64,000 bases of DNA from Flavobacterium hiemivividum (GTDB taxonomy: Bacteria; Bacteroidota; Bacteroidia; Flavobacteriales; Flavobacteriaceae). Position numbers and translations under genes: made by a program. How positions within the stretch are numbered: the first letter of the stretch is position 1; every line of letters starts with the position of its first letter. This document shows, in pieces, positions 45,109-54,842 of this stretch. The DNA lies in contig NZ_SMFO01000005.1 in the NCBI RefSeq assembly GCF_004349145.1, positions 124,725 to 188,724 on the forward strand, written 5' to 3'. Under the pieces are notes generated by a model. That model did not search any database and was not told the DNA's origin. It worked only from the letters and a program-made list of their open reading frames with translations.

Positions 45109-46509
45109 TTAGTATGGCTCATTACTGTCTTCGAAAATAACGTTAAAACCTAGCTGAAAGGATACACTATTGGCTTTCGCCAAATCCCGATATTCTAATA
45201 AATTATCGGCCATCATGTACAAATTGAACTTCCCTATTGTACTTGAAATTCCTAAACCTATATTTTTATATGAAAACGAATCTACAGTATAAGTGGCTTT
45301 CATTTGTAATTTATCTAGTACATTCCTACTATAATATCCCGTTAATGCCATTAAAGGAGTTCTAGGAGTTGTCATTACAAACAGCTGTGCTCCTACTGAA
45401 TTTCTATAACCCGATTCTGTCGAAAGACATTTACAGTCTTCCCCTCCTCTTGAATCATTAAAAGAATATTGATACGAACTATTGATTTTTATAGGCCTCC
45501 AAGTGTTGTATCCGTTGTAAATAGTGTCGAGCTGGATAGCATTCCTAAACTGTGTGTAAGCACCTTCAGGATCATCCGTGCCATTAAAATTAGGATTTAT
45601 CCCTTCATATTTATAGTAGCCTTTATAGGTAAATGTTTCCACATCTTTGCTGTGCTTTACAAATCCTACATCAAGAATACTTGCTGTAAACTGAATATTC
45701 TTTTTAGGATAATAAGTAAGTCCTAAATCAAATCCTAAGCCTAGGTCTCCGCCAAACAACGCTTTTTTTCTAAAATCAGCGGCTGCATCACCATCATAAT
45801 CTTCGGCGATATATTCTGAAATTCCGGAGGTGTTTAATTGCAAGTTGGAAGAAATGACTTGTTCGAAAGCTGTAGTTGTCCCGGGAGCGGTATAGATATA
45901 TCCCGAATTCTTAGTAGAAGTGGCATTAAAAGAACTCAAATAAATTTTTCCTCTAGCTCCAAGAATTAGTTTTTCAGTTACATTTTTATGATAACCCAAA
46001 TGCAGCACCGAAAGCATCTCTGTTCGTAGATTTAAATCTCCTAAATTAAATGATTTCCCAATGTAATCTCTGTTTCCTTCTAAAGCTAGTATCGCAATAT
46101 CCTTTGGCATATACATTAGAAAATCAAACTCCTGATACATTCCAAACGAAACATAACCTTTGTTCTCTAACCAGTCTCCCAGTTTAAATCCGCCATTGAA
46201 TAACTCTATTTGTTCATTGACAATTAGTTTGTCATTTCGGGAAGATTGATGCACTACATCGAGTAGTTTTTGATTATAATCTACTCCATTATCAGCAAAT
46301 AAATCATAGGCCGAAAAACCGCTAGAACCAACATTCGCAGAGATTCCAGAAAGTAAAGGAACTCCAAAATAAAATTTATAGCTAACATCAGCACCCGGGT
46401 TTGTCATTAAAGACTGCGGAACTGAGGTGAAATTGTACAAGATTTGTTTGTTTTGAGACAAACAAGCAACAGAGAAAAACACCATTAAAAATAGAAGTGT
46501 TTTTCTCAT
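45109..46509 (-). CDS. DUF5723 family outer-membrane beta-barrel protein
   Basis: A 466-residue exported protein. The signal peptide is RKTLLFLMVFFSVACLSQ. The rest has alternating polar/hydrophobic strands typical of a barrel, the opening YNFTSVPQSLMTNPGADVSYKFYFGVPLLSG found in DUF5723 members, and repeated aromatic-rich strands to the end. Its start overlaps the stop of the upstream lipoprotein gene by 4 bases, so the two are translationally coupled. It is probably an outer-membrane protein acting with that lipoprotein; function unknown. Confidence 0.85.
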   Translation of the reverse strand: MRKTLLFLMVFFSVACLSQNKQILYNFTSVPQSLMTNPGADVSYKFYFGVPLLSGISANVGSSGFSAYDLFADNGVDYNQKLLDVVHQSSRNDKLIVNEQIELFNGGFKLGDWLENKGYVSFGMYQEFDFLMYMPKDIAILALEGNRDYIGKSFNLGDLNLRTEMLSVLHLGYHKNVTEKLILGARGKIYLSSFNATSTKNSGYIYTAPGTTTAFEQVISSNLQLNTSGISEYIAEDYDGDAAADFRKKALFGGDLGLGFDLGLTYYPKKNIQFTASILDVGFVKHSKDVETFTYKGYYKYEGINPNFNGTDDPEGAYTQFRNAIQLDTIYNGYNTWRPIKINSSYQYSFNDSRGGEDCKCLSTESGYRNSVGAQLFVMTTPRTPLMALTGYYSRNVLDKLQMKATYTVDSFSYKNIGLGISSTIGKFNLYMMADNLLEYRDLAKANSVSFQLGFNVIFEDSNEPY

Positions 46510-47057
46510 TCGATTAAAAAATAAGCAGTTGCACTTGAAGTAAATTTTAAACTCCCCGGACTACTGGTATCCAAAACAGGACCAGCTTTCATAGTTAAAA
46601 CAAAACTCATTCTTCTAGTACTTTTCAGTAAATCGAGATTGGCATTTTTGAACTCTACTTTACGAGTTACTTCATTTTTCGTTCCAGTATAAACAGGAAC
46701 ATCAAAATGAATATTGAAAAGCGCCTGGTCATTTCGATCCAAAAAAAAGATATCAAAGGTGTAAGACCTGTTAATAGTATTGTTAATTTCAAAAAGGAAG
46801 TCGGCTCGTCTTAAATTTTTTCGAAAAAAAGAATCCCGGAAAACATCAAATTCCTGGGCTTCCACAGAAATATTCTGCTCCACTCCATTCTCTATAAATT
46901 GATTGGCAGGAATATCAAAAGAGGTAAGGTTGGCAATAAAAACAGGTTCTAACTTAAAATCATTGGCCTGATTAAAATCTAAATCACTGCTACATGAAAA
47001 AAATAGCATCGTAACTAGCAATAATCCTATGGTTTTAACCGAGTGGTATTGATTCAT
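46506..47057 (-). CDS. Hypothetical lipoprotein coupled to the DUF5723 protein
   Basis: A 183-residue protein with the lipobox LLLVTMLFFSCSSD near residue 22. The mature part is rich in beta-strand-forming stretches (SYTFDIFFLDRNDQALFNIHFDV). No family recognised. Its stop overlaps the next start as ATGA. It is likely the periplasmic or surface partner of the coupled barrel protein. Confidence 0.8.
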   Translation of the reverse strand: MNQYHSVKTIGLLLVTMLFFSCSSDLDFNQANDFKLEPVFIANLTSFDIPANQFIENGVEQNISVEAQEFDVFRDSFFRKNLRRADFLFEINNTINRSYTFDIFFLDRNDQALFNIHFDVPVYTGTKNEVTRKVEFKNANLDLLKSTRRMSFVLTMKAGPVLDTSSPGSLKFTSSATAYFLIE

Positions 47058-47169
47058 ACTAAAAGTGTAAGCAACAAAAATAAAGTTTTGGTAGTAATAA
47101 ACAACGATATTGCTGTTAACTTATCACTACTTTCTTTACTTTTAATACAACTTCATCCTTTAGCAATTT

Positions 47170-48033
47170 TTAATGAAACTCTCCAAACAAATTAGAAGCT
47201 TCATTATAAGCACTCTCAAAACTCAATGGGTTTAGATTTGTATTTACTTTAGTAGCAGTAAAATAAGACAACAACTTCTCTGTAGGCATGTTTCCCGTTA
47301 AATCGTCTTTAGCCATAGGACAACCTCCAAAACCTTGAATCGCACCATCATACCGGCGACAACCCGCTTTGTAAGCAGCGTCAATTTTCTCAAACCATTT
47401 ATCTGGAGTTGTGTGTAAATGAGCCCCAAACTCAATTTCAGGGTATTTAGGAATCAAATTAGAGAACAAATAACTAATTACTTCTGGAGTAGAACTTCCT
47501 ACAGTATCCGAAAGCGACAAAATCTTCACTCCCATATTTGATAACTTTTCAGTCCAATCACCAACAATTTCTACATTCCAAGGATCACCGTAAGGATTCC
47601 CAAAACCCATTGATAAATAAGCAACTACTTCCTTATTTGTTTTATCGGCAATTTCTAGGATTTCTTCCAAAGTCACTAAGGACTCGGCAATAGTTTTGTG
47701 GGTATTACGCATCTGAAAATTCTCAGATATTGAGAAAGGATATCCTAAATATTGAATTTCAGCATGCTCAGAAGCCATTTCGGCTCCTCGAGTATTGGCA
47801 ATAATAGCCAGTAATTTACTTGTTGTTTGTGATAAATCCAATTGCGCCAAAACAGCGGCGGTATCTTGCATTTGCGGAATCGCTTTTGGCGAAACAAAAC
47901 TCCCAAAATCGATCGAATCAAAACCTACCCTCAATAAAGATTGAATGTAAGCCACTTTTCTTTCGGTGGGAATGAACGGCTTAATACCTTGCATGGCATC
48001 ACGTGGACATTCTATAATTTTTATTGGCTCCAT
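47170..48033 (-). CDS. mvaB: Hydroxymethylglutaryl-CoA lyase
   Basis: A 287-residue TIM-barrel enzyme of the HMGL-like family, which splits HMG-CoA to acetoacetate and acetyl-CoA in leucine degradation. ECPRDAMQGIKPFIPTERK at the N terminus holds the metal Asp and catalytic Arg; GAHLHTTPD supplies the metal histidines and the signature GFGGCPMAKDDLTGN the catalytic Cys. Single gene with its own promoter. Related 2-isopropylmalate-like synthases are excluded by the Cys signature. Confidence 0.93.
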   Translation of the reverse strand: MEPIKIIECPRDAMQGIKPFIPTERKVAYIQSLLRVGFDSIDFGSFVSPKAIPQMQDTAAVLAQLDLSQTTSKLLAIIANTRGAEMASEHAEIQYLGYPFSISENFQMRNTHKTIAESLVTLEEILEIADKTNKEVVAYLSMGFGNPYGDPWNVEIVGDWTEKLSNMGVKILSLSDTVGSSTPEVISYLFSNLIPKYPEIEFGAHLHTTPDKWFEKIDAAYKAGCRRYDGAIQGFGGCPMAKDDLTGNMPTEKLLSYFTATKVNTNLNPLSFESAYNEASNLFGEFH

Positions 48034-48040
48034 AGGTTTT

Positions 48041-48069
48041 CAAAGATAAGAAAACTTGCAAAGTGGCAA
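48041..48069 (-). promoter_or_regulatory. Bacteroidota-type promoter of mvaB
   Basis: On the minus strand TTG (48069-48067) and TATCTTTG (48048-48041) are 18 bases apart, fitting the consensus; but the -7 box is only 7 bases ahead of the ATG, implying an almost leaderless mRNA. Confidence 0.5.
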
Positions 48070-48101
48070 TAGATTATGATTATAAAATTTTATAGCAAAT
48101 A

Positions 48102-48137
48102 AAAATGCGTAATCCTCAGTCGAGAATTACGCATTTT
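48102..48137 (-). terminator. Terminator downstream of pyrD
   Basis: AAAATGCGTAAT pairs perfectly with ATTACGCATTTT around a 12-base loop; lies between the pyrD stop and the mvaB promoter. Confidence 0.8.
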
Positions 48138-48160
48138 GATAATACTGCAAGCAATCGTTT

Positions 48161-49180
48161 TTACATGCGACTTAGTATTTTTTTATTTATAGCTTTCACC
48201 AAAGCGGGGCCTTCATAAATAAAACCAGTGTACAATTGTACTAAACTGGCACCTGCTTCGAGCTTTTCGATTGCATCATCTGCAGAATGAATTCCTCCCA
48301 CTCCTATTATTGGAAATGCCTTATTGCTTTTCTGAGACAAAAAACGAATCACTTCAGTAGAACGGCTTGTTAATGGCTTTCCTGACAATCCGCCCATTTC
48401 TGTTTTGTTTTCAGATAGCAAACCTTCACGAGAAATAGTTGTATTAGTAGCGATAACACCAGCAATTTTTGTTTGTGCTACGATGTCTATAATGTCTAGT
48501 AATTGCTCGTCTGTTAAATCAGGAGCGATTTTTAGTAATATTGGTTTCTGTTTTGGCTTTGCCAAATTCTTATTTTGCAAAGTCTGCAGCAATTGTGTTA
48601 ATGGCTCTTTGTCTTGCAACGCACGAAGATTAGGCGTGTTTGGCGAACTCACATTCACCACAAAATAATCTACATGATCAAACAAGGCGTCGAAGCAGAT
48701 TTCATAATCCAAAGTTGCATCTTCATTTGGCGTCAATTTATTTTTCCCGATATTTCCTCCTATTAAAACGTCGGTATTTTCTTTTAGTCGTTCGACCGCT
48801 TCTAAAACTCCTCCATTATTAAAACCCATTCGGTTGATAATAGCAGAATCAGCTTTTAAGCGAAACAATCGTTTTTTAGGGTTTCCTTCTTGTCCTTTTG
48901 GTGTAAGTGTACCTATTTCTATAAACCCAAAACCAAAATTTGACAATTCTTTGTACAGCTTAGCGTCCTTATCAAAACCAGCGGCAAGTCCGACTGGATT
49001 TTTAAATTTTAATCCAAAAACTTCAGTTTCTAATCGCTTGTCATTTACTTCATAAAGTGATTTAAAGATAGCACTAAATCCTGGAATTTTAGATAAAGAT
49101 CGAATCAAAGAAAAGGTAAAATAGTGTACTTTTTCTGGGTCAAACCAAAAAAGAATGGGACGAATAAATAGTTTATACAT
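48161..49180 (-). CDS. pyrD: Dihydroorotate dehydrogenase (quinone), class 2
   Basis: A 339-residue FMN enzyme that oxidises dihydroorotate to orotate using membrane quinone. The N-terminal helix region ([22 protein letters not shown]) is the class 2 membrane-binding part. FMN/substrate motifs are [21 protein letters not shown], the catalytic Ser in [19 protein letters not shown] and [21 protein letters not shown] box lies 21 bases upstream. Confidence 0.96.
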   Translation of the reverse strand: MYKLFIRPILFWFDPEKVHYFTFSLIRSLSKIPGFSAIFKSLYEVNDKRLETEVFGLKFKNPVGLAAGFDKDAKLYKELSNFGFGFIEIGTLTPKGQEGNPKKRLFRLKADSAIINRMGFNNGGVLEAVERLKENTDVLIGGNIGKNKLTPNEDATLDYEICFDALFDHVDYFVVNVSSPNTPNLRALQDKEPLTQLLQTLQNKNLAKPKQKPILLKIAPDLTDEQLLDIIDIVAQTKIAGVIATNTTISREGLLSENKTEMGGLSGKPLTSRSTEVIRFLSQKSNKAFPIIGVGGIHSADDAIEKLEAGASLVQLYTGFIYEGPALVKAINKKILSRM

Positions 49181-49200
49181 GTGTGTTTTGTTGTGTGCTG

Positions 49201-49208
49201 CAAAAATA
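49201..49208 (-). promoter_or_regulatory. -7 box of pyrD
   Basis: TATTTTTG followed by GCAGC on the minus strand, 21 bases before the ATG; fits TAnnTTTG. No -33 TTG. Confidence 0.4.
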
Positions 49209-49354
49209 GAATTATCTAGCCGATAAATAAATATTTAGCCTTAAAATTTGATCTTCAAATCTATCAAACGACTTTGGGCTATAACAAACCGCGCTGAGAA
49301 AGAAAGAATCATTATTTATTTATAAATTAGCCACAGCATTTAATAAATAAAAAC

Positions 49355-49900
49355 ATGAAAAATTATTGCAGCTTTCTACTGTTATTTCTGACCATTAGCC
49401 TTTTTGCGCAAGCAGAAAAACCAACTCGGATTTACTTAGTACGTCATGCCGAAAAGATGACGAATGATCCAAAAGAAAAAGATCCGTTATTGACTGAATA
49501 TGGAAACAAAAGAGCCCTTGCACTTGCAAAAAAACTAAAATACAAAACAATAAACAACATTTACAGCACAAATTACAAGCGTACACAAAGCACAGTAATA
49601 CCTAGCTCCAAGCAGCAAAAAAAAGATATTCAATTGTATGACGCTAAAATTTTAACAGTCGAAGCGGCCAAAATTCTAAAGGAAAATAAAGGAAAAACAG
49701 TATTAATTGTAGGCCATTCTAATACCGTTTTAGAAACGATTGAAGCTTTTGGAAGCAAGAGACCAATCCCTTCTATTGATGATCAAGAGTACGATTATCT
49801 ATTTCTACTTACGATAAATCCTAACGGCGAAACAAAAGTAAAAGTCATGCATTATGGCCAAGCCAATTCCTATAAAGAAGGAGCTCAAATGATGCATTAA
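49355..49900 (+). CDS. Exported histidine phosphatase family protein
   Basis: A 181-residue protein with a signal peptide (KNYCSFLLLFLTISLFAQA). The phosphoglycerate-mutase-like fold is shown by the catalytic RHG-type motif IYLVRHAEK near residue 30, the second Arg in YSTNYKRTQ and the second His in VLIVGHSNTV. The motif RHAEK is close to SixA. Because it is exported, a role in removing phosphate from small molecules outside the cytoplasm is more likely than phosphohistidine control. Confidence 0.88.
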   Translation: MKNYCSFLLLFLTISLFAQAEKPTRIYLVRHAEKMTNDPKEKDPLLTEYGNKRALALAKKLKYKTINNIYSTNYKRTQSTVIPSSKQQKKDIQLYDAKILTVEAAKILKENKGKTVLIVGHSNTVLETIEAFGSKRPIPSIDDQEYDYLFLLTINPNGETKVKVMHYGQANSYKEGAQMMH

Positions 49901-49971
49901 AACAATACCATTTTATTAGCACAATTGCTTTTCAAAGTTAGAGTTTTAAACACTCCTTTCTAAATAAACCT

Positions 49972-49979
49972 TATATTTG
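49972..49979 (+). promoter_or_regulatory. -7 box of pepT
   Basis: TATATTTG followed by TCC, 22 bases before the ATG; fits TAnnTTTG, without a clear -33 TTG. Confidence 0.45.
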
Positions 49980-50001
49980 TCCTTCATTAAAAAATACAAT
50001 T

Positions 50002-51285
50002 ATGCAACATATTATAGACCGTTTTATCAGTTATGTTACTGTTGACACAGAGTCAGATCCCAATTCACAAACGACACCAAGTACAGAAAAACAATGGGTT
50101 CTTGCCAATCAATTGGTTGAAGAACTAAAAAGCATAGGAATGCAGGATGTGACCATAGATGATAAATCGTATATCATGGCCACACTGCCAAGTAATGTTG
50201 ATCATGAGGCTCCTACAATTGGGTTTATATCTCATTTTGACACTACTCCTGATTTTACAGGAGCTAATGTAAAACCTCAAATTATTCCAAATTATGATGG
50301 TAAAGACATCATTCTAAATGCGGAACAAAATATTGTTTTATCTCCAAATTATTTCAAAGATTTATTACAATACAAGGGACAAACCATAATCACAACTGAT
50401 GGAACTACTCTTTTAGGTGCTGATGATAAAGCTGGAATTACGGAAATTATGACCGCAATGGAATTCCTAATTAACAATCCAGAAATCAAACACGGAAAGA
50501 TTAGAGTTGGTTTTACACCTGACGAAGAAATAGGTCGTGGAGCGCATCATTTTGATGTGGAGAAATTTGGTGCGGACTGGGCTTATACGATGGACGGAAG
50601 CCAAGTAGGAGAATTAGAATATGAAAATTTTAATGCGGCTTCAGCCAAAATTATTTTTAAAGGAAAAAGTGTACATCCTGGCTATGCCAAAGGAAAGATG
50701 ATTAACTCCATGTTAATTGCCAATGATTTCATTACTGCACTACCTTCTGATGAAACACCGGAGACCACAAAAGGATACCAAGGTTTTTTCCATGTACATC
50801 ACTTAACAGGAAGTATCGAGGAAACTGTTTTAGAATTAATAATCAGAGACCACAGTAAGATTAAATTCGAAAAAAGAAAAGAAAAAGTAGAAAAAATTGC
50901 CCGCAAAATCAATAAGAAATATGCAAAACAATTTGGTGAAGACATTGCAATAGTTGAGATCAATGATCAATACTACAACATGAAAGAAAAGGTAGTTCCT
51001 GTAAAACACATTGTTGATATTGCCGAAAAAGCGATGAAGGAAGTAGGTATCAAACCATTAATCAAACCCATTCGTGGTGGAACTGATGGCTGTCAATTAT
51101 CATACAAAGGATTGCCTTGTCCAAATATTTTTGCTGGCGGACATAATTTTCACGGTAAATACGAATATGTTCCAGTTGAAAGCATGCAAAAAGCAGTGGA
51201 CGTTATTGTAAAAATTGCTGAGTTGACCACAATGCCCAACTTTGGCCTAGAAGCAAAGGAAAGCAAAAAGAAAAAGCAAAAATAA
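50002..51285 (+). CDS. pepT: Peptidase T (tripeptide aminopeptidase)
   Basis: A 427-residue M20 zinc metallopeptidase that removes the N-terminal residue from tripeptides. Zinc and catalytic segments: [15 protein letters not shown] (His and Asp), [29 protein letters not shown] (Glu pair), [19 protein letters not shown] and the final [16 protein letters not shown]. It is about 20 residues longer than E. coli PepT owing to a basic tail (KESKKKKQK). Cytoplasmic. Confidence 0.96.
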   Translation: MQHIIDRFISYVTVDTESDPNSQTTPSTEKQWVLANQLVEELKSIGMQDVTIDDKSYIMATLPSNVDHEAPTIGFISHFDTTPDFTGANVKPQIIPNYDGKDIILNAEQNIVLSPNYFKDLLQYKGQTIITTDGTTLLGADDKAGITEIMTAMEFLINNPEIKHGKIRVGFTPDEEIGRGAHHFDVEKFGADWAYTMDGSQVGELEYENFNAASAKIIFKGKSVHPGYAKGKMINSMLIANDFITALPSDETPETTKGYQGFFHVHHLTGSIEETVLELIIRDHSKIKFEKRKEKVEKIARKINKKYAKQFGEDIAIVEINDQYYNMKEKVVPVKHIVDIAEKAMKEVGIKPLIKPIRGGTDGCQLSYKGLPCPNIFAGGHNFHGKYEYVPVESMQKAVDVIVKIAELTTMPNFGLEAKESKKKKQK

Positions 51286-51348
51286 ATTACTTAATTCTAG
51301 AAAAGAGGTTGAATATTCAACACTCATAAAAAAATCTCTTTACTTTAA

Positions 51349-51384
51349 TAAAAAGTCTCAATCTACTGGTTGAGACTTTTTTTT
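51349..51384 (+). terminator. Terminator of pepT
   Basis: AAAAAGTCTCAA pairs with TTGAGACTTTTT around TCTACTGG, with an eight-T run. Its stem nearly repeats in the terminator at 52056-52096. Confidence 0.85.
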
Positions 51385-51611
51385 CCTCTATTTCTTATTT
51401 ACGACGAAGTGCTTCAACTGTTTCGATCCACTTTTAACTGGATTATTCAAAGCTTTGAAAAGAATCTCGTTTTCATAAAAATTCATAAAACATTAACATT
51501 ATAGAGGACATAAATTCATTATATTTAAGGTCTTACGTAAAGACTATTAAAATAGCCCCTGTCTATTTTTTGTAATAATAATAATATATTTTTAAACTAA
51601 CACTTGAAATT
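51385..51611 (+). other. Leader region of the histone-H1-like gene
   Basis: A/T-rich, gene-free. A 32-codon frame on the minus strand (51388-51486) has no support. Near 51565 the string TATTTTTTG is one base off the TAnnTTTG box. Nothing else seen. Confidence 0.4.
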
Positions 51612-52040
51612 ATGGCTGTAAAAAATGAAAAAGTTGCAGAACAAAACACTACCGCCAAAACTGCGGCAGTTACACCAGTTACAACTAGAAAACCTAGGGC
51701 AACGAAGACGACTGCAGCGCCTAATGCTGACAGTGTAAAACCCAATGCAGAGAAAGTAATCAAATCTGAAAATGAAACTGTGGAGAAAACTGATAAAACA
51801 GTTGAGGCAGAAGTAGAAAAGAAAAAAGATAAGGCAAAGAAGAAAAAAGAGAAAGAAAAGGCTAAAAAGGCAGATGCTAAAGATAAAGCGAAACAAAAAG
51901 CGAAAGCTAAGAAAGCCAAAGCTAAGAAAGAAAAAAAAGACAAGGCTAAAAAGGCCAAAGCAAAAGCTAAGTTGAAGGAAAAAAAAGCAAAAGCGAAAGC
52001 AAAAAAGGCGAAAAAAGCTAAGAAGAATAAAAAAAAATGA
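51612..52040 (+). CDS. Lys/Ala-rich histone H1-like protein
   Basis: A 142-residue protein. The first 60 residues are Thr/Ala/Lys/Glu-rich (KTAAVTPVTTRKPRATKTTAA). From residue 72 on, almost every residue is Lys or Ala, with a few Glu and Asp, in repeating KAKK, AKKE and KKDKAKK units. It resembles the C-terminal tail of histone H1 and bacterial H1-like nucleoid proteins, so DNA binding is likely. No globular domain is visible. Long frames on the opposite strand (51563-52054, Phe/Ala-rich) are artefacts of the repetitive composition. Confidence 0.75.
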   Translation: MAVKNEKVAEQNTTAKTAAVTPVTTRKPRATKTTAAPNADSVKPNAEKVIKSENETVEKTDKTVEAEVEKKKDKAKKKKEKEKAKKADAKDKAKQKAKAKKAKAKKEKKDKAKKAKAKAKLKEKKAKAKAKKAKKAKKNKKK

Positions 52041-52055
52041 TCACCATAAATCATT

Positions 52056-52096
52056 AAAAAAGTCCCAATCCGAATATCGGTTGAGACTTTTTTTAT
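52056..52096 (+). terminator. Terminator between the H1-like gene and yajC
   Basis: AAAAAGTCCCAA pairs with TTGAGACTTTTT (one mismatch) around TCCGAATATCGG, followed by a T run. It can serve both convergent genes. Confidence 0.8.
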
Positions 52097-52113
52097 TAGT
52101 TAAAAAACTAAAA

Positions 52114-52386
52114 TTATTTTTTAGCAAGTGTCGCGCTCATTTCCATAGAAATTGCAGAACGCTCCATTTTTAATTTTCCAGACATTGTTTCAATTACAAC
52201 TGTAGTATCTGCAAGCTCCGAAACTTTACCGTGAAGTCCACTTTTAGTGATGATTTTATCACCTACTTTTAAAGCTGTTTCGAATTCTTTTTCTTGTTTA
52301 GCTTTTTTCTGTTGTGGTCTGATCATAAAGAAATAGATCACTACAAACATTAATAAGAAAGGTGCAAATTGAGTTAATTGTTCCAT
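52114..52386 (-). CDS. yajC: Preprotein translocase accessory subunit YajC
   Basis: A 90-residue protein with one N-terminal transmembrane helix (FAPFLLMFVVIYFFMI) followed by the family motif RPQQKKAKQEKEFETALKVGDKIITKSGLHGKV. It joins SecDF to help export. It lies 28 bases after nusB on the same strand, so both may be co-transcribed. Confidence 0.95.
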   Translation of the reverse strand: MEQLTQFAPFLLMFVVIYFFMIRPQQKKAKQEKEFETALKVGDKIITKSGLHGKVSELADTTVVIETMSGKLKMERSAISMEMSATLAKK

Positions 52387-52414
52387 AATTTTAAATTCTT
52401 TTTTTTTATTAGTG

Positions 52415-53359
52415 TTACATTAAACCGCGACCGGTTTTATTTAATTTTTTACTGACTTCTAGCTCTTTAACTAGATTATCCAGAATTCCGTTGATAAAAA
52501 TACTACTTTTTGGTGTAGAATACTCTTTCGCAAGTTCTAAATATTCGTTAAGAGTTACTTTTACTGGAATTGAGGGGAATTTTAAAAATTCACAAATTGC
52601 CATTTTAAGAATAATAGTATCTACCTCAGCAATTCTATCGCTATCCCAGTTAGGTGTTTTGTTTACAAACTCCTTTGCAAGTTCCACTTCATTCAAAACC
52701 GTTTTTCTAAACAAATCTTTAACGAATGCCTTGTCTTCACTGTCCTTATACACTTTTGGCACGGTGAAATTATCATCCATGATAGGTTTCATCGCTTTAA
52801 GCTGCTTAATGATTTGAGTGTTTACCAAAGGTATATCATCAATCCAAGTCAGTTTATCGTCCTCTAGGAATTCGTACAATTTTTCATTTGGCACAATAAC
52901 TTCTGTAAATAAATCTACAATAAGCTGTTTGTCTTCTTCAAATGAAGTTGCTGGATTGCTCATATAATCTGTATAGAACTTACTTGCTTTTATAGCATTA
53001 AGCAACAACAAAATATAATCATCATTCAAAGTCCAAGCGTCAACTTTACGCGTTTCCATAGCAATGCTAAGGGAATTGTTTTCGGCTAGTATTTGAAAAA
53101 TACTGTTTTTAATAAATTTTTCGTTGGGTTTAAGTTCCGCAGCTGTAGCGAGATGTTTCAAACTTGATTTATGTAAAAAAACGGACTCTCTTTTACATAT
53201 TTCCATTAAGGAAGAAATCATTGTAAGGTATAAATCTTGAATATTGTCGATACTGTAAAAAAGGAATTTCTCTTCTTTTTCTAGATTATCAGAACCGTTT
53301 TGATGCATTGCATAAATGGATTGCATGACTTTAACGCGTATGTGTCTTCTATTTACCAC
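52415..53359 (-). CDS. nusB: Transcription antitermination factor NusB, extended form
   Basis: A 314-residue protein, about double the usual NusB. The beginning VNRRHIRVKVMQSIYAMHQ and the C-terminal helical part (about 180-300, with DSDRIAEVDTIILKMAICEFLKFPSIPVKVTLNEYLELAKEYSTPKSSIFINGILDNL) are NusB; the middle is a Bacteroidota insertion. NusB with NusE binds boxA RNA to prevent early termination, mainly in rRNA. The start is GTG at 53359, chosen because the MVNRRHIR start is conserved. Confidence 0.93.
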   Translation of the reverse strand: MVNRRHIRVKVMQSIYAMHQNGSDNLEKEEKFLFYSIDNIQDLYLTMISSLMEICKRESVFLHKSSLKHLATAAELKPNEKFIKNSIFQILAENNSLSIAMETRKVDAWTLNDDYILLLLNAIKASKFYTDYMSNPATSFEEDKQLIVDLFTEVIVPNEKLYEFLEDDKLTWIDDIPLVNTQIIKQLKAMKPIMDDNFTVPKVYKDSEDKAFVKDLFRKTVLNEVELAKEFVNKTPNWDSDRIAEVDTIILKMAICEFLKFPSIPVKVTLNEYLELAKEYSTPKSSIFINGILDNLVKELEVSKKLNKTGRGLM

Positions 53360-53388
53360 CTTGTAAGAACTTTTATTAAATTAGCTGG

Positions 53389-53396
53389 CAAAAATA
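53389..53396 (-). promoter_or_regulatory. -7 box of nusB
   Basis: TATTTTTG followed by CC on the minus strand, 30 bases ahead of the start codon; fits TAnnTTTG. No -33 TTG. Confidence 0.4.
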
Positions 53397-53469
53397 AGCA
53401 TTTCCTTTTTTAAAATAAAATTAAAATGTCAAATAAAGATTTTGCTGATAAATTTGTTTCTTTTATACT

Positions 53470-53515
53470 AAAAAAGTCACAGTTTTCAAGGTTATATAGA
53501 AAACTGTGACTTTTT
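53470..53515 (-). terminator. Terminator downstream of leucine dehydrogenase
   Basis: AAAAAGTCACAGTTTTC pairs perfectly with GAAAACTGTGACTTTTT around an 11-base loop. Confidence 0.85.
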
Positions 53516-53532
53516 GATAAATAAAAGAAAAA

Positions 53533-54639
53533 TTACTTCTTACTATTCTCTATTTTTCTTTGATCGATACGATTTTGAGCAATGGTAAGCGCCGCATGAT
53601 GCGTCGTAATTCCATTGGCAACAGCATAATCAAGAATCTCTAAAGTTGTATTGTAGATATTCTCTGTTTTGCGCATAATTTCCTCTTTACCATAATGCGC
53701 TAATTCAGCATAAACATTAATGATTCCACCCGCATTAATCAAGAAATCTGGAGCATATAAAATACCACGTTCCTGCAAAATTGCACCATGAATATCTTCA
53801 TTTGCTAATTGATTGTTAGCGGCGCCGGCAATTACTTTTGCTTTTATCTTATGAACTGTAGCATCGTTGATCGTTGCTCCCATCGCACAAGGCGCATAAA
53901 TATCTACATCGGCTGTATATAAATCAGCTCCTGTGTAAATAGTAGCATTATACTTCGTTCCTACTTCAAACAATTTTTCTTCATTGATATCAGCGATGGT
54001 AACAATCGCTCCTTCCTTAGTTAAATAATCTACTAAAGTTTCCCCAACGTGACCAATACCTTGAACCAATACTTTCTTTCCTGTAAGCACATCTGACCCA
54101 AACTTATGTTTGGCAGCTGCTTTCATTCCCATGTACACTCCATAAGCAGTTACAGGCGATGGATTACCAGCCCCACCTCTTTCCTCAGAAATTCCCGTAA
54201 CATAGGGCGTAACATCGCGTACGATATCCATATCTCTAGTTTCCATTCCTACATCTTCGGCAGTAATGTATCTTCCGCTTAAACCATGTACAAATTCACC
54301 AAACTTGCGCATCAATTCAGGTGTTTTCTGAGTTTTGGCATCGCCTATAATAACGGCTTTTCCTCCTCCAATATTCAGTCCTGTAATCGCTGCTTTAAAA
54401 GTCATTCCACGAGAAAGACGCAAAACATCATTCAGCGCTTCCCACTCATTAGCATAATTAAACATTCTAGTTCCTCCTAAAGCAGGTCCCATAACCGAAT
54501 TATGAATACCAATAATTGCTTTTAAACCTGTATCTTTGTCGTTGCAAAAAACAATCTGTTCGTGATCATCAAATGATAATTGTCCAAAAACGGGATCCAT
54601 TTTTTGAAGTTCCTTTCCTGTTGTGAAAGTTGCATCCAT
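53533..54639 (-). CDS. Leucine (branched-chain amino acid) dehydrogenase
   Basis: A 368-residue member of the Glu/Leu/Phe/Val dehydrogenases, shorter than the glutamate enzyme at the left of the window. Substrate-binding Gly and Lys residues lie in GTRMF, TFKAAITGLNIGGGKAVI (Lys82 and Lys94), and the NAD site is VQGIGHVGETL near residue 190. The length and GGGK pattern fit leucine dehydrogenase, which oxidatively deaminates Leu, Val and Ile with NAD. Divergent from the ABC exporter, with a 200-base A/T-rich gap. Confidence 0.92.
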   Translation of the reverse strand: MDATFTTGKELQKMDPVFGQLSFDDHEQIVFCNDKDTGLKAIIGIHNSVMGPALGGTRMFNYANEWEALNDVLRLSRGMTFKAAITGLNIGGGKAVIIGDAKTQKTPELMRKFGEFVHGLSGRYITAEDVGMETRDMDIVRDVTPYVTGISEERGGAGNPSPVTAYGVYMGMKAAAKHKFGSDVLTGKKVLVQGIGHVGETLVDYLTKEGAIVTIADINEEKLFEVGTKYNATIYTGADLYTADVDIYAPCAMGATINDATVHKIKAKVIAGAANNQLANEDIHGAILQERGILYAPDFLINAGGIINVYAELAHYGKEEIMRKTENIYNTTLEILDYAVANGITTHHAALTIAQNRIDQRKIENSKK

Positions 54640-54842
54640 AGTATTAATTTTTAAAGTAGTGAAATTATGAATTTGTCAAAAAAGACAAGTCAAAATTACA
54701 TAAAAAATAAATATCTATATATATTTTTAATAAAATTTAATTATTTAGCAATATTATCATAAAAACATATTTAGCTAAATTATTAAATATTTAAAAAAAA
54801 TCATAAAAACAAAACAAAACCAATACAGAATATCTTAAAATA

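Noticed and set aside
51388..51486. 32-codon minus-strand frame between pepT and the H1-like gene
   Set aside because: Short, no leader signal, no recognisable sequence.
51563..52054. Long minus-strand open frame over the H1-like gene
   Set aside because: Its Phe/Ala-rich product is simply the inverse of Lys/Ala codon repeats; the plus-strand frame has an ATG, a sensible composition and a terminator. The shorter minus frame at 51597-51896 is rejected for the same reason.
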